This document shows positions 9,391-20,188 of a stretch of DNA of 64,000 nt, piece after piece (within the stretch, counting starts at the first letter, position 1; every line of letters starts with the position of its first letter). Where the stretch lies: NCBI GenBank assembly GCA_025363435.1, contig JANYDY010000051.1, positions 1-64,000 of the forward strand, written 5' to 3'. The notes under the pieces were generated by a model. It saw only the letters and a list, made by a program, of their open reading frames with translations, was not told the origin of the DNA and ran no database searches. This DNA comes from Betaproteobacteria bacterium (GTDB lineage Bacteria > Pseudomonadota > Gammaproteobacteria > Burkholderiales > SG8-41). A program made the translations under genes and the position numbers.

Positions 9391-11187
9391 TCAACTGTCT
9401 TTCGCGATCATTAGCAACGCCTCGCCATACCGTTCCAGCTTCGTCGCACCTATGCCGGAAATCCCGCGCAAGTCATCCAGCGTGCACGGCGGATTGGCGG
9501 CTATCGCTTCCAGCGTGCTGTCGTGAAATACCACATAGGCCGGGACATTGTGTTCGCGCGCAGTCGCGGCGCGCCAGGTGCGCAGGGCGTCGAGCAGCGG
9601 GCCTGATGCGGGATTGTTGAGGCTGTCAATAAACGAGGCCTTGCTGCTGCGGCGTTCGCGTTTACGTGGTTTTTCCGCTTCTTCGCGAAACGAAACGCTG
9701 GTTTCGCCCTTGAGTACCGCGCGTGCGTCGCCGGCGAGTTTGAGCGCGCCGTGCTGATCGGCCTCAAGGAAACCCATCGCAACCAGTTGGCGAAACACCG
9801 CGCGCCATTTTTTGTCGGTCAGATCGGTGCCGGTGTTGAAGGTCTTGATCTGATTGTGACCAAAGCGCTGCACGCGCTCGGTTTCGTTGCCGCGCAGGAT
9901 GTCGATCAAATGCCCGGCGCCGAAGCGCTGGTCAGTGCGGTAAACACAGGACAGCGCTTTCTGTGCGGCTTCGCTACCGTCCCACACGCGCGGCGGATTC
10001 AGACAGTTGTCGCAGTTGCCGCAGGGTGTGCTTGGTTCGCCGAAGTAATCGAGCAGGCGCACGCGGCGGCAACCGGCGGCTTCTGCAAGGCCGACCAGCG
10101 CATCGAGTTTGCGGTAGGAAACACGTTTGAAGGTTTCATTGGCTTCGGAGTCGTCAATCATGCGGCGCTGCTGCACGACGTCGCCGAGCCCATAGGCCAT
10201 CCACGCATCTGCGGGCAGGCCATCGCGGCCGGCGCGGCCGGTTTCCTGATAATAGGCTTCTATGCTTTTCGGCAAATCGAGATGGGTGACGAAGCGCACA
10301 TCCGGTTTGTCGATGCCCATGCCGAACGCAATGGTGGCGACGATGACGACACCGTCGTCGTTGACGAAACGGTCCTGATGCCGCGCGCGGGTCTGCTGAT
10401 CGAGGCCGGCGTGATAGGGCAGTGCGGGTATGCCCTGTTCAGTCAACCATGCTGCGGTTTCATCTACTTTGCGCCGTGACAGGCAGTAGACGATACCCGC
10501 TTCGCCGGCGTGTTCGGCACGGATGAAGGCAAGCAGTTGATCGCGCGCATTGTGTTTTTCGGCAATCGCGTAACGGATGTTGGGACGATCGAAGCTCGAA
10601 ATGAAGACGCGCGCTTCGCCGAGCTGCAGGCGGGTGAGGATTTCAGCGCGTGTTTGTTCGTCGGCGGTGGCGGTAAGCGCAATCCGCGGCACGTCCGGAA
10701 ACTGCTCGTGCAATATCGAGAGCTGTATATATTCGGGCCGGAAGTCGTGGCCCCATTGCGACACGCAATGCGCTTCGTCGATGGCGAACAGCGCGACTTT
10801 TGTCCGGCCGAGCAGATCGAGAAAACGCGAAGTGACGAGCCGCTCGGGCGCGACATACAAGAGATCGAGTTTGCCGGCGGCGAAATCGCGCTCGGTTTGT
10901 GCTGCGGTCTGCGCATCGAGCGAGGAGTTGAGTACTGCGGCATTGACGCCGGCTTCGCGCAAGGCGCCGACCTGATCCTGCATCAGCGCGATCAGCGGTG
11001 ACACCACGACCGCGCAACCGTCGCGCAGCAGCGCAGGGATCTGGTAGCACAGCGATTTGCCGCCGCCGGTCGGCATCAGCACCAGCGCATCGCCGCCGCC
11101 GGAGACATGGTCTATGATCTCGGCCTGCGCACCGCGGAACGCGGGGTAGCCGAAAACCGTTTTAAGCAGCGAGAGCGCGGTAGTCAA
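9391..11187 (-). CDS. recQ: ATP-dependent DNA helicase RecQ
   Basis: 598-residue 3'-5' superfamily 2 helicase acting in recombination and fork repair. Walker A is PTGGGKS (Lys44), Walker B is DEAH (137-140) and is followed by the aromatic-rich loop [13 protein letters not shown]. The zinc cluster of the RQC region is visible as [12 protein letters not shown] then CGNCDNC. A C-terminal HRDC domain ends in [20 protein letters not shown]. All three RecQ modules are therefore present at normal length. It lies six bases downstream of the unknown coiled-coil protein and is probably read from the same transcript. Confidence 0.96.
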   Translation of the reverse strand: MTTALSLLKTVFGYPAFRGAQAEIIDHVSGGGDALVLMPTGGGKSLCYQIPALLRDGCAVVVSPLIALMQDQVGALREAGVNAAVLNSSLDAQTAAQTERDFAAGKLDLLYVAPERLVTSRFLDLLGRTKVALFAIDEAHCVSQWGHDFRPEYIQLSILHEQFPDVPRIALTATADEQTRAEILTRLQLGEARVFISSFDRPNIRYAIAEKHNARDQLLAFIRAEHAGEAGIVYCLSRRKVDETAAWLTEQGIPALPYHAGLDQQTRARHQDRFVNDDGVVIVATIAFGMGIDKPDVRFVTHLDLPKSIEAYYQETGRAGRDGLPADAWMAYGLGDVVQQRRMIDDSEANETFKRVSYRKLDALVGLAEAAGCRRVRLLDYFGEPSTPCGNCDNCLNPPRVWDGSEAAQKALSCVYRTDQRFGAGHLIDILRGNETERVQRFGHNQIKTFNTGTDLTDKKWRAVFRQLVAMGFLEADQHGALKLAGDARAVLKGETSVSFREEAEKPRKRERRSSKASFIDSLNNPASGPLLDALRTWRAATAREHNVPAYVVFHDSTLEAIAANPPCTLDDLRGISGIGATKLERYGEALLMIAKDS

Positions 11188-11193
11188 ACGACT

Positions 11194-11562
11194 CTAACCG
11201 AGCAGATTGCGCTCTTCAAGATAACGCATGCCCTTGTGCAAAATTGTATAGGGCTTGCCGGCTGCCGCTGGTGCGCGCGCATAGTGATGCTCGGCCAGAA
11301 ACCGCAGATACAGCTCGGCGATTTGAATATTGACGCCGTTGGTTTTGGCGACTTCTTTCGGCACCGCGGTCTTGTGACGCGACAGGTAGATCAGCGCATC
11401 GACGGCGTCGCCATCCAGCGTTTCCCATTTTTCGATGTATTGATCGAGCTCGATTTTGAGTTCGGCGTTTTCGGCTTGCAAGGCGGCGATTTTTTGCTGC
11501 AGCTTCAGCATTACCGGATCTTGTTTCGAGGCCGGTGCTTTCCGGCTGACTGCTTTTGCCAT
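11194..11562 (-). CDS. conserved-looking protein of unknown function (coiled coil plus winged-helix-like domain)
   Basis: 122-residue protein. After a basic N-terminus (MAKAVSRKAPASKQ) comes a heptad stretch (LQQKIAALQAENAELKIEL, residues ~20-45), probably a coiled coil. The rest looks winged-helix-like: LSRHKTAVPKEVAKTNGVNI, then LRFLAEHHYAR and a YTILHKGMRYLEER wing. DNA binding is inferred from this shape only. I chose the ATG at 11562 because the longer frame runs through the tRNA-Ser gene. It sits between that tRNA and recQ, immediately upstream of recQ, so a link with recQ or DNA repair is possible but unproven. Confidence 0.7.
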   Translation of the reverse strand: MAKAVSRKAPASKQDPVMLKLQQKIAALQAENAELKIELDQYIEKWETLDGDAVDALIYLSRHKTAVPKEVAKTNGVNIQIAELYLRFLAEHHYARAPAAAGKPYTILHKGMRYLEERNLLG

Positions 11563-11578
11563 TTCGATTTCCTGTGTT

Positions 11579-11606
11579 TGAAACGGAAACGCCCCGCAGG
11601 GGGCGT
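11579..11606 (-). terminator. probable intrinsic terminator of tRNA-Ser
   Basis: On the minus strand ACGCCCC and GGGGCGT pair around a short loop (+ strand 11589-11606) and are followed by GTTTCCGTTTC. The hairpin is strong but the U-tract is interrupted, so termination may be partial. That would let some tRNA transcripts read into the downstream unknown gene and recQ. Confidence 0.5.
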
Positions 11607-11615
11607 TGCGACGGT

Positions 11616-11707
<92 letters not shown>

Positions 11708-11763
11708 GGGGAGGCGAATTCTATCAGATCACCGCAGTTGCCGACGTGGCCGGCGCTGGTGGC

Positions 11764-13737
<1,974 letters not shown>

Positions 13738-13866
13738 TTGCTCCTCCGGATGGTTTTGCTGCCGATTATTTGAAAAAATTGTATCACGCGCTTCCGCCGC
13801 ACCAGTCTGCGCTGGAAGTCCTCGCCGCGACCGTCGCCACAGGGCATAATGCTGCTTGTAACACCA

Positions 13867-13967
13867 TGGCGGGCCCCCCCGCATTGCAAGGTAGTGAATC
13901 TGGTCAGATCCGGAAGGAAGCAGCCACAGCTATTTATTGCAAGTGCCGGGGACAAGGCTCGCCTCCC
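13867..13967 (+). ncRNA. ffs: 4.5S signal recognition particle RNA
   Basis: The diagnostic SRP helix 8 core is present: GGTCAGATCCGGAAGGAAGC with the symmetric-loop partner AGTGCCGGGG further down. Outer ends pair as GGCGGGCC (from 13868) with GGCTCGCC (13956-13963), giving the ~100-nt rod of small bacterial SRP RNA. It binds Ffh and targets membrane proteins to FtsY. A CATAAT -10-like box lies at 13845-13850. A TTTCTTTT tract follows the 3' side. It lies between divergent acs and pagL and overlaps no real gene. Ends are accurate to a few bases. Confidence 0.93.
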
Positions 13968-14023
13968 CATTTCTTTTGCGATATCATCGCGCTATCGCAA
14001 TTACCTGCTGAATTGAGGAACAT

Positions 14024-14584
14024 ATGAACAAGTTCCGTCTGATGTTTGCCGCAGCGCTGCTGGCCGCCAGCCCGCTGGCCTTTGCAGTCGATAGCGTTTC
14101 CTTCGAATACGGCAAATCCGATTCCTCGAATTCCAGCGTGAAAATGTACCGTCTGGGCATGCAATGGGATTGGGAAAAGAAGCTGATCGAATTCGGCGGT
14201 TGGCATATCGGCGGTTTCTGGGATGTCAGCCTCGGCTATTGGGACAACAAAAGCCCGTTCCAGACTGCCGGTTATTCGACCGCCAATCTTGAGGAAATCG
14301 GCTTTACACCGACCTTCCGCTTGCAGCAGAACACGATTTCCGGTATTTCGCCTTACGCCGAACTGGCAGTCGGTTTTCATTTCCTGTCGCAAACCTATGT
14401 CGGCGCGCAACGCGTGTTCGGCAGCAGCTTTCAATTCGGCGATCATGTCGGCGCCGGCGTTCGTTTCGGTGACAAAGGCCAGTACGACATCGGTTATCGC
14501 TACCAGCATCTGTCGAACGGCGGTCTCAAGCAACCGAATCAGGGGATCAATTTCAACCAGATCCGCCTGCAGTACCATTTCTGA
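14024..14584 (+). CDS. pagL: lipid A 3-O-deacylase (PagL family)
   Basis: 186-residue outer-membrane beta-barrel. A signal peptide (MNKFRLMFAAALLAASPLAFA) precedes a chain of amphipathic strands ending in QYHF, the aromatic C-terminus recognised by BamA. The PagL active-site motif YRYQHLSNGG gives His162 and Ser164. Family members remove the 3-O-linked acyl chain of lipid A, softening TLR4 signalling and altering outer-membrane permeability. By my alignment the acidic member of the triad falls on Asn176 (QGIN), which may matter for activity. GAGGAAC precedes the ATG. It stands alone downstream of ffs. Confidence 0.85.
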   Translation: MNKFRLMFAAALLAASPLAFAVDSVSFEYGKSDSSNSSVKMYRLGMQWDWEKKLIEFGGWHIGGFWDVSLGYWDNKSPFQTAGYSTANLEEIGFTPTFRLQQNTISGISPYAELAVGFHFLSQTYVGAQRVFGSSFQFGDHVGAGVRFGDKGQYDIGYRYQHLSNGGLKQPNQGINFNQIRLQYHF

Positions 14585-14670
14585 TCCGGCGTGCATGAGG
14601 GTGATGCGCTCATTGCGCTGCGAAAAACGCGAACGCGCGATTTGACCGTTCAGCCGGAAACCGTTGCATC

Positions 14671-16236
14671 GTGACCCAAGTCCTTGCCCGCAAATGGCGG
14701 CCCAAATCGTTTGCCGAACTGGTCGGGCAGGAGCACGTCGTCAAAGCCTTGAGCAACGCGCTGACGCAACAGCGGCTGCATCATGCTTATCTGTTTACCG
14801 GGACCCGCGGTGTCGGTAAAACCACGCTGGCGCGCATTATTGCCAAAGCACTGAATTGCGAAACCGGCGTCACTGCCGAACCCTGTGGCAAATGCCGTGC
14901 GTGCACCGATATTGACGCCGGACGCTACATTGATCTGATCGAACTTGATGCCGCCTCGAACACCCAGGTCGACAACATGCGCGAACTGCTCGAAAACGCC
15001 ATGTATGCGCCGACTAGCGGACGTTTCAAGGTTTATATCATCGACGAAGTGCACATGCTGTCGCGCAATGCATTCAATGCGATGCTGAAAACACTTGAAG
15101 AACCGCCGGGGCATGTCAAATTTATCCTCGCCACCACAGATCCGCAGCGCATTCCGGTCACCGTGTTGTCGCGCTGCCTGCAATTCAATCTGAAGCAGAT
15201 TCCGCAGCCGCAGATCCGCGGTCAGCTTGCCAAGGTGCTGGAGCTCGAAAAAATTCAGTTCGAGGACGAGGCGCTGGGCCTGCTGGCGCGCGCCGCCCAC
15301 GGCAGCATGCGTGACAGTCTCTCGCTGCTTGATCAGGCGATCGCCCACGGCGGCGGCCGCGTTGAAACGGCAGGCGTGCGCGCCATGCTCGGTAGCGTCG
15401 AGCGTGAATATCTGCGCGATATTCTTGGAGCGCTGCGTGATGCCAATGGCGCCACGCTGATCGGCGTCGCCGACCGCATGGCCGAACGCAGCCTCTCGTT
15501 TGAAAACGCCTTGCAGGATATCGGCGCGCTGTTGCACCGTGTGGCGCTGGCGCAAGCGATTCCTGCGGCGATCGCGGATGATGATCCCGACCGCGCTCAT
15601 CTTATTGAACTGGCATCGGCGTTCAGCGCTGAAGAAATCCAGTTGCTCTACCAGATTGCGCTGCAGGGACGACAGGAAATCGGTTACGCGCCTGACGAAT
15701 ACGCTGGCTTTACGATGACGCTGATGCGTATGCTGGCGTTCGCGCCGTCCGCAGGCGGCGCGGTGCAACCGCGCGCGGCGGCGGCGACGACCTCACCGGC
15801 CCCGGTTGCAGCGCCGGCAGTTGCGGCCGCTGCAATCGCAAAAAAAAAGACCGCTATTGACGGCGACTGGACTGCCTTCGTCGGCGGTCTGCCGCTGGCC
15901 GGCATGGAACGCATGCTCGCGCATAATTGCGAACTGGTGTCATGGCAGGACGGCAAACTCGTGCTGCGCGTCGCCCATGCACAGCGGCATCTGAACAATC
16001 GCTCCTATCAGGAACGGCTGCAACAGGCGCTGGAACAACATATCGGGGCGAAGATCAAACTCGAGATCAACGTCGGCCAGGGTGACGGTAAAACCGTCGC
16101 TGCGATGCGCGACCGCGAACAGAAGGAGCAGATGAGCGAAGCTGCCAAGGCAATTGACGGTGACCCGTTCGTGCGCGATCTGATTGAAAACTTCGATGCG
16201 CGGGTGCTTCCCGCATCGATCAAACCCATGCAATAA
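14671..16236 (+). CDS. dnaX: DNA polymerase III subunits tau/gamma
   Basis: 521-residue clamp-loader ATPase (tau form). Walker A is [11 protein letters not shown], the zinc module is CGKCRAC, and Walker B is [10 protein letters not shown] with LLKTLEEPP-type sensor sequence (MLKTLEEPP). An Ala/Pro-rich linker around residues 365-390 leads to the tau-specific C-terminal region that contacts polymerase and helicase. The start is GTG. Inside the linker an A9G run at 15840-15849 can cause a -1 slip that stops after 396 codons, giving a gamma form. ybaB and recR follow, the standard dnaX-ybaB-recR order. Confidence 0.96.
   Translation: MTQVLARKWRPKSFAELVGQEHVVKALSNALTQQRLHHAYLFTGTRGVGKTTLARIIAKALNCETGVTAEPCGKCRACTDIDAGRYIDLIELDAASNTQVDNMRELLENAMYAPTSGRFKVYIIDEVHMLSRNAFNAMLKTLEEPPGHVKFILATTDPQRIPVTVLSRCLQFNLKQIPQPQIRGQLAKVLELEKIQFEDEALGLLARAAHGSMRDSLSLLDQAIAHGGGRVETAGVRAMLGSVEREYLRDILGALRDANGATLIGVADRMAERSLSFENALQDIGALLHRVALAQAIPAAIADDDPDRAHLIELASAFSAEEIQLLYQIALQGRQEIGYAPDEYAGFTMTLMRMLAFAPSAGGAVQPRAAAATTSPAPVAAPAVAAAAIAKKKTAIDGDWTAFVGGLPLAGMERMLAHNCELVSWQDGKLVLRVAHAQRHLNNRSYQERLQQALEQHIGAKIKLEINVGQGDGKTVAAMRDREQKEQMSEAAKAIDGDPFVRDLIENFDARVLPASIKPMQ
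15840..15860 (+). promoter_or_regulatory. dnaX programmed -1 frameshift / slippage site
   Basis: Nine A residues and a G (15840-15849) contain the heptamer A AAA AAG in the zero frame, the same slippery sequence used in E. coli dnaX. After a -1 slip the ribosome reads GAC CGC TAT and then TGA at 15858-15860, adding Asp-Arg-Tyr to residue 393. The product would be a 396-residue gamma subunit without the tau domain. RNA-polymerase slippage on the A run is an alternative mechanism. Seen in the sequence; not shown to operate. Confidence 0.75.
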
Positions 16237-16250
16237 GCAAAGGAGTCGCA

Positions 16251-16580
16251 ATGAATATGAAAGGCGGTCTTGGCGGTCTGATGAAACAGGCCCAGCAGAT
16301 GCAGGAAAACATGAAGCGTATGCAGGAGCAACTGGCGACTGTCGAGGTTGAAGGGCAGGCCGGCGCCGGCATGACTAAGGTAGTGATGACCTGTCGTTAC
16401 GATGTCAAGCGCGTCATCATCGATGACAGCCTGCTCAAGGACGACAAGGAAATGCTCGAGGATCTGGTTGCAGCGGCGTTTAATGACGCGGTGCGTAAAG
16501 TCGAGGCCACCACACAGGAAAAACTCGGCGGCATGACAGCGGGCATGGGCTTGCCGCCCGGTTTCAAGATGCCGTTCTAG
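16251..16580 (+). CDS. ybaB: YbaB/EbfC nucleoid-associated protein
   Basis: 109-residue DNA-binding protein of the YbaB/EbfC family that coats the nucleoid and often affects gene expression. The glycine-rich start ([20 protein letters not shown]) and the central helix with [13 protein letters not shown] are typical, as is the [11 protein letters not shown]-like tail (here [15 protein letters not shown]). AAGGAG lies seven bases before the ATG. Position between dnaX and recR is the conserved arrangement and suggests co-transcription. Confidence 0.95.
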   Translation: MNMKGGLGGLMKQAQQMQENMKRMQEQLATVEVEGQAGAGMTKVVMTCRYDVKRVIIDDSLLKDDKEMLEDLVAAAFNDAVRKVEATTQEKLGGMTAGMGLPPGFKMPF

Positions 16581-16635
16581 AAAAAAGCAGCGGTGCTGCG
16601 GACAGACCAGGCCTGTTCGCGCAATCCGACCCGAC

Positions 16636-17244
16636 ATGAAAAACCCTTCCAGTCTCGAAGAACTGATCGACGCTCTGCGCTGCCTGCCCAGCGTCGGGCC
16701 GAAATCCGCGCAGCGCATGGCCTATCATCTGCTGCAGCGCGACCACGCCGGCGCCGGCCGTCTGGCGCGCGCGCTCGGCGGCGCGCTGGAATTGATACGC
16801 CATTGCGAACGCTGCAATACATTCACCGAGGAAACCGTTTGCGCGCTGTGCCGCTCGCCGCGCCGCGACAGCCATCAGCTCTGCGTGGTGGAGACACCGG
16901 CAGACATGCTGATGATGGAACAGGCCGCCTGTTATCAAGGCCTGTATTTCGTGCTGATGGGGCGGCTGTCGCCGCTCGACGGCGTTGGGCCGAAGGATAT
17001 TCATCTCGACCGTTTGCTCGCACGTGCGACCGACGGCATCGTTACGGAGGTTATCGTCGCCACCAATTTCACCATCGAAGGCGAGGCGACTGCGCATTAC
17101 GCCGCCGAAATGCTGGTCGCGCGTGACATCAAAGTCAGCCGTATCGCGCGCGGACTGCCGGTCGGCGGCGAGTTGGAGCACGTTGATAGCGGCACGCTCG
17201 CGCAAGCTGTATTCGAACGCCGCGCCATCGGGCCCTCGGCATGA
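16636..17244 (+). CDS. recR: recombination protein RecR
   Basis: 202-residue recombination mediator of the RecFOR pathway, loading RecA on gapped DNA. An N-terminal helix-hairpin-helix ([17 protein letters not shown]), a four-cysteine zinc motif ([16 protein letters not shown]) and a Toprim domain ([26 protein letters not shown]) follow in the usual order and length. Its stop overlaps the next start by four bases (ATGA), so translation of the rluB gene is probably coupled. Confidence 0.96.
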   Translation: MKNPSSLEELIDALRCLPSVGPKSAQRMAYHLLQRDHAGAGRLARALGGALELIRHCERCNTFTEETVCALCRSPRRDSHQLCVVETPADMLMMEQAACYQGLYFVLMGRLSPLDGVGPKDIHLDRLLARATDGIVTEVIVATNFTIEGEATAHYAAEMLVARDIKVSRIARGLPVGGELEHVDSGTLAQAVFERRAIGPSA

Positions 17245-18137
17245 AACGTTCAGACAACCGGCGACCGCACAGCAAGGTCGAACCGCCGCCGCGCAAACCG
17301 CGGCCGACCACGCACGCGCATCGCGATAAAGACAGCGACGATGACGCTGCCGGCAGCGGTACACAAAAACTGCAAAAAATACTCGCGCAATCGGGTCTCG
17401 GCTCGCGCCGTGGCATGGAAGAGTGGATCACTGACGGCCGCGTTACCGTTAACGGCAAACCGGCGACACTCGGCATGCGCGTCGGCGCCGGCGATCAGAT
17501 CAAGGTTGGTAATCGCACCATCCGCGCACGTCCTGAGAGCGGGCTGCCGCGCGTGCTGATTTATCACAAGCCAGAAGGCGAAATCACCAGCCGCAACGAT
17601 CCGCGCGGGCGCCCCAGCGTGTTCGATCATCTGCCGAAAATTTCCGGCGCGCGCTGGATTACCGTCGGCCGTCTCGACTTCAATTCCTGCGGCCTGCTGT
17701 TGTTCACGACTTCAGGCGAACTGGCGAACCGGCTGATGCATCCGCGCTTTGAGATTGAACGCGAATATGCGGTGCGTATATTGGGCAGCCTGCGCGAAGA
17801 CCAGATGGAACGCCTGACCGCCGGCATAGAACTCGAAGACGGCCTCGCGCATTGCGAATCGGTCGAAGCGCGCGGCGGCGAAGGCTCGAACCAGTGGTAT
17901 CACGTGGTTCTGCGCGAAGGGCGCAACCGCGAGATACGCCGTTTGTTTGAGAGCCTCGGCATCACGGTGAGCCGCCTGATGCGTGTTCGCTACGGCCCGG
18001 TTGAATTGCCGGCGCGCGTAAAACGCGGCCATAGCTACGAACTCTCCGCTGACGAAGCGCGGCGTTTTATTAAATGGCTGGACGCCGCACAGGCCGTCGC
18101 TGAAGCGCCCCTGGCGCCAAAAGGTCGGCGCGCGTAA
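17241..18137 (+). CDS. rluB: 23S rRNA pseudouridine2605 synthase RluB
   Basis: 298-residue RsuA/RluB-type pseudouridine synthase that modifies helix 89 of 23S rRNA. A basic, Pro-rich N-terminal extension (~40 residues) leads into an S4 RNA-binding domain ([20 protein letters not shown]). The catalytic aspartate is in [30 protein letters not shown] is the family signature near the C-terminus. Its last 68 bases overlap the convergent prmB gene. Assignment to RluB rather than RluE/RluF rests on length, the S4 domain and the recR context. Confidence 0.9.
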   Translation: MKRSDNRRPHSKVEPPPRKPRPTTHAHRDKDSDDDAAGSGTQKLQKILAQSGLGSRRGMEEWITDGRVTVNGKPATLGMRVGAGDQIKVGNRTIRARPESGLPRVLIYHKPEGEITSRNDPRGRPSVFDHLPKISGARWITVGRLDFNSCGLLLFTTSGELANRLMHPRFEIEREYAVRILGSLREDQMERLTAGIELEDGLAHCESVEARGGEGSNQWYHVVLREGRNREIRRLFESLGITVSRLMRVRYGPVELPARVKRGHSYELSADEARRFIKWLDAAQAVAEAPLAPKGRRA

Positions 18138-19020
18138 GCACGAATACGCAATCGTCGCCGCCGCTGGTCTCAGGCCAGGTAAACGGCAGGCGCGGGTAGG
18201 TCACTTCCAGACGGCGGCGATGGTGACCGATTTCGACAACCAGCGTGCCGCCGGGCGTCAGATGCTCCGCCGCCCGTTTTAGTATCAAATCCACCAGTTC
18301 GAATCCGTCGGCGCCGCCGGCCAGCGCCAGCGCTGGCTCGCGCCGGTATTCCGGCGGCAAACGGCGCATCGTCGCTGCCGTTACGTAGGGCGGATTGCTG
18401 ATAATTAAGTCATAACGTTTGGTGCCGAGCGCGGCGAACAAATCCGATTCCACCAGGCGTATGCGTTTGTTCAGGCGATAGCGATTGACGTTACGGCGCG
18501 CCACCGCCAGTGCCGGGGTCGACAGATCAACTGCATCGACGCGCGCGCGCGTAAACATTTTTGCGAGTATCACCGCAAGGCACGCCGAACCGGTACACAG
18601 ATCGAGTGCAGCGCGCACACCGGCAGGCCCGGCTATCCACGGCGCCAATTGTTCGCTCAGCAGTTCTGCGATGAAGGAGCGCGGCACGATCACACGCTCG
18701 TCAACATAAAAGCGCAAACCCTGCAGCCAGGCCTCATGCGTGAGATAGGCGGCAGGCAGGCGTTTTTCGATGCGTGTATTGATCAGATCGAGCGCGCGCC
18801 GGCAGTTAGCTGCCGCAACACGCTTCTTCAGCAGCGTCGCGTTTAAAGACGAAAACGGCAGCCGCAGTGCGTGCAATACAAGAACGGTGGCTTCTTCGCG
18901 CGCGTTGGCGGTGCTGTGGCCGTAACTGAGGCGGGCACGGCTGAGCGTGCGGCTGGCTTGCGCCAGCAGGGATTCGAGAGTGGCCGGGGATGAACGGCGC
19001 GGGCGCGGCGCAGCGCTCAC
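18070..19020 (-). CDS. prmB: ribosomal protein L3 N5-glutamine methyltransferase PrmB
   Basis: 316-residue SAM-dependent methyltransferase of the HemK/PrmB class. The NPPY active-site tetrapeptide appears in DLIISNPPYVTAATM, with SAM-binding LDLCTGSACLAVILAK before it. An N-terminal helical domain recognises the substrate. PrmB methylates Gln150 of L3 before ribosome assembly; PrmA/PrmC are the alternatives, but RDPH-like and length features (ADGFELVDLIL, no HemK partner prfA) favour PrmB. It starts at GTG, overlapping the pilU stop by four bases. The 3' end overlaps rluB. Confidence 0.88.
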   Translation of the reverse strand: MSAAPRPRRSSPATLESLLAQASRTLSRARLSYGHSTANAREEATVLVLHALRLPFSSLNATLLKKRVAAANCRRALDLINTRIEKRLPAAYLTHEAWLQGLRFYVDERVIVPRSFIAELLSEQLAPWIAGPAGVRAALDLCTGSACLAVILAKMFTRARVDAVDLSTPALAVARRNVNRYRLNKRIRLVESDLFAALGTKRYDLIISNPPYVTAATMRRLPPEYRREPALALAGGADGFELVDLILKRAAEHLTPGGTLVVEIGHHRRRLEVTYPRLPFTWPETSGGDDCVFVLTRADLLAPGALQRRPVRRPAI

Positions 19021-20186
19021 ACCATGTCGAGATTGAGTTTGATGCTGCTGAGATCGTCCGCCGGCGCACTCGGAACGCCGGTAGTCGCCGGCTCATCATT
19101 TTTACCCGCATCAGTCGGCGGTTTGCCGGCGTTGCTAATCAGCCAATGCAGATTGGTTGCCGAGTCCGCATTCGCCAGTGCGTTTTCAATCGTGATCTGG
19201 CCGCTGGCATAGAGTTGATACAGCGATTGCTCGAATGTCTGGCTGCCGGGCGCAAGGCTTTGCTCCATTGCATCCTTGATATCGTTGATCTGGCCTTTCT
19301 TGATCAACTCGGAAATGTGCGGCGTGTTCTGCATGATCTCAATCGCCGGCAGGCGGCCGCCATCCTTGCTGCGCACCAGGCGCTGCGAAATCACACAGCG
19401 CAGGCTGATGGCGAGATCGGCGAACAACGCATCGCGCGCCTCGCGCGGGAAGAAATTGATAATGCGGTTCAACGCGTGATAGCTGTTGTTGGCGTGCAGC
19501 GTAGACATGCACAAATGGCCGGTTTGCGCGAACAGCAATGCGCTTTGCAGGGTCGGCTTGTCGCGGATTTCGCCGATCATCAGCAGGTCAGGGGCTTCGC
19601 GCATGGCACTGATCAACGCATCGTCATAAGTATGTGTATCCATACCGACTTCGCGCTGATTGACGATCGATTTCTTGTGTTTGTAGGAAAACTCCATCGG
19701 GTCTTCGATGGTCAGGATGTGGCCGGTTTTGGTCGCATTGCGGTAATCGATCATCGCTGCCATGGATGATGACTTGCCCGACCCCGTTGAGCCCACAATG
19801 ACAATCATGCCCAGCTTTTCCATCACGATTTCTTTGAGCACGGAAGGCAGCTTCAGTTGCTCGATCGTGGGAATGTCCGGTTTGATAAAGCGGATGACCA
19901 TCGCCACCGCGCCGCGCTGGCGGAAGATGTTGACGCGAAAGCTGCCGAGTTCGGCACGGCCGACGGCGAAATTCATCTCCAGTTTTTCTTCAAAATCCTT
20001 GATCTGCACTTCCGACATCAGTTCGTAGCAGATTTTCTTGCAGGTCGGCGCATCGAGAACCTGCGGATTGACCGGCATCACAACGCCGTTGATTTTGATC
20101 TGGATAGGCGCGCCGACCGTAAAGAACATGTCCGACGCCTGTTTTTCAGACATCAGCTTGAACAACGGATCAACGAACATGGCCAT
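19017..20186 (-). CDS. pilU: type IV pilus retraction ATPase PilU
   Basis: 389-residue PilT/PilU secretion-type ATPase. Walker A is IVGSTGSGKSSS, with the Asp box LTIEDPMEFSY, Walker B LLMIGEIRD and the His box TGHLCMSTLHANNS. The N-terminal PAS-like region begins MAMFVDPLFKLMSEKQASDMF. A long C-terminal tail (DLSSIKLNLDMV) and the sequence SDMFFTVGAPIQIKINGVV point to PilU rather than PilT. PilU supports PilT-driven pilus retraction at the inner membrane. No pilT is next to it in this window. It is followed by prmB (GTGA overlap) and preceded by an unknown protein two bases away. Confidence 0.9.
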   Translation of the reverse strand: MAMFVDPLFKLMSEKQASDMFFTVGAPIQIKINGVVMPVNPQVLDAPTCKKICYELMSEVQIKDFEEKLEMNFAVGRAELGSFRVNIFRQRGAVAMVIRFIKPDIPTIEQLKLPSVLKEIVMEKLGMIVIVGSTGSGKSSSMAAMIDYRNATKTGHILTIEDPMEFSYKHKKSIVNQREVGMDTHTYDDALISAMREAPDLLMIGEIRDKPTLQSALLFAQTGHLCMSTLHANNSYHALNRIINFFPREARDALFADLAISLRCVISQRLVRSKDGGRLPAIEIMQNTPHISELIKKGQINDIKDAMEQSLAPGSQTFEQSLYQLYASGQITIENALANADSATNLHWLISNAGKPPTDAGKNDEPATTGVPSAPADDLSSIKLNLDMV

Positions 20187-20188
20187 GG

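Noticed and set aside
15840-15849. A9 run in dnaX as a sequencing error
   Set aside because: The frame continues normally on both sides and the run forms the known dnaX slippery heptamer with an early -1 stop, which is better explained as a functional signal.
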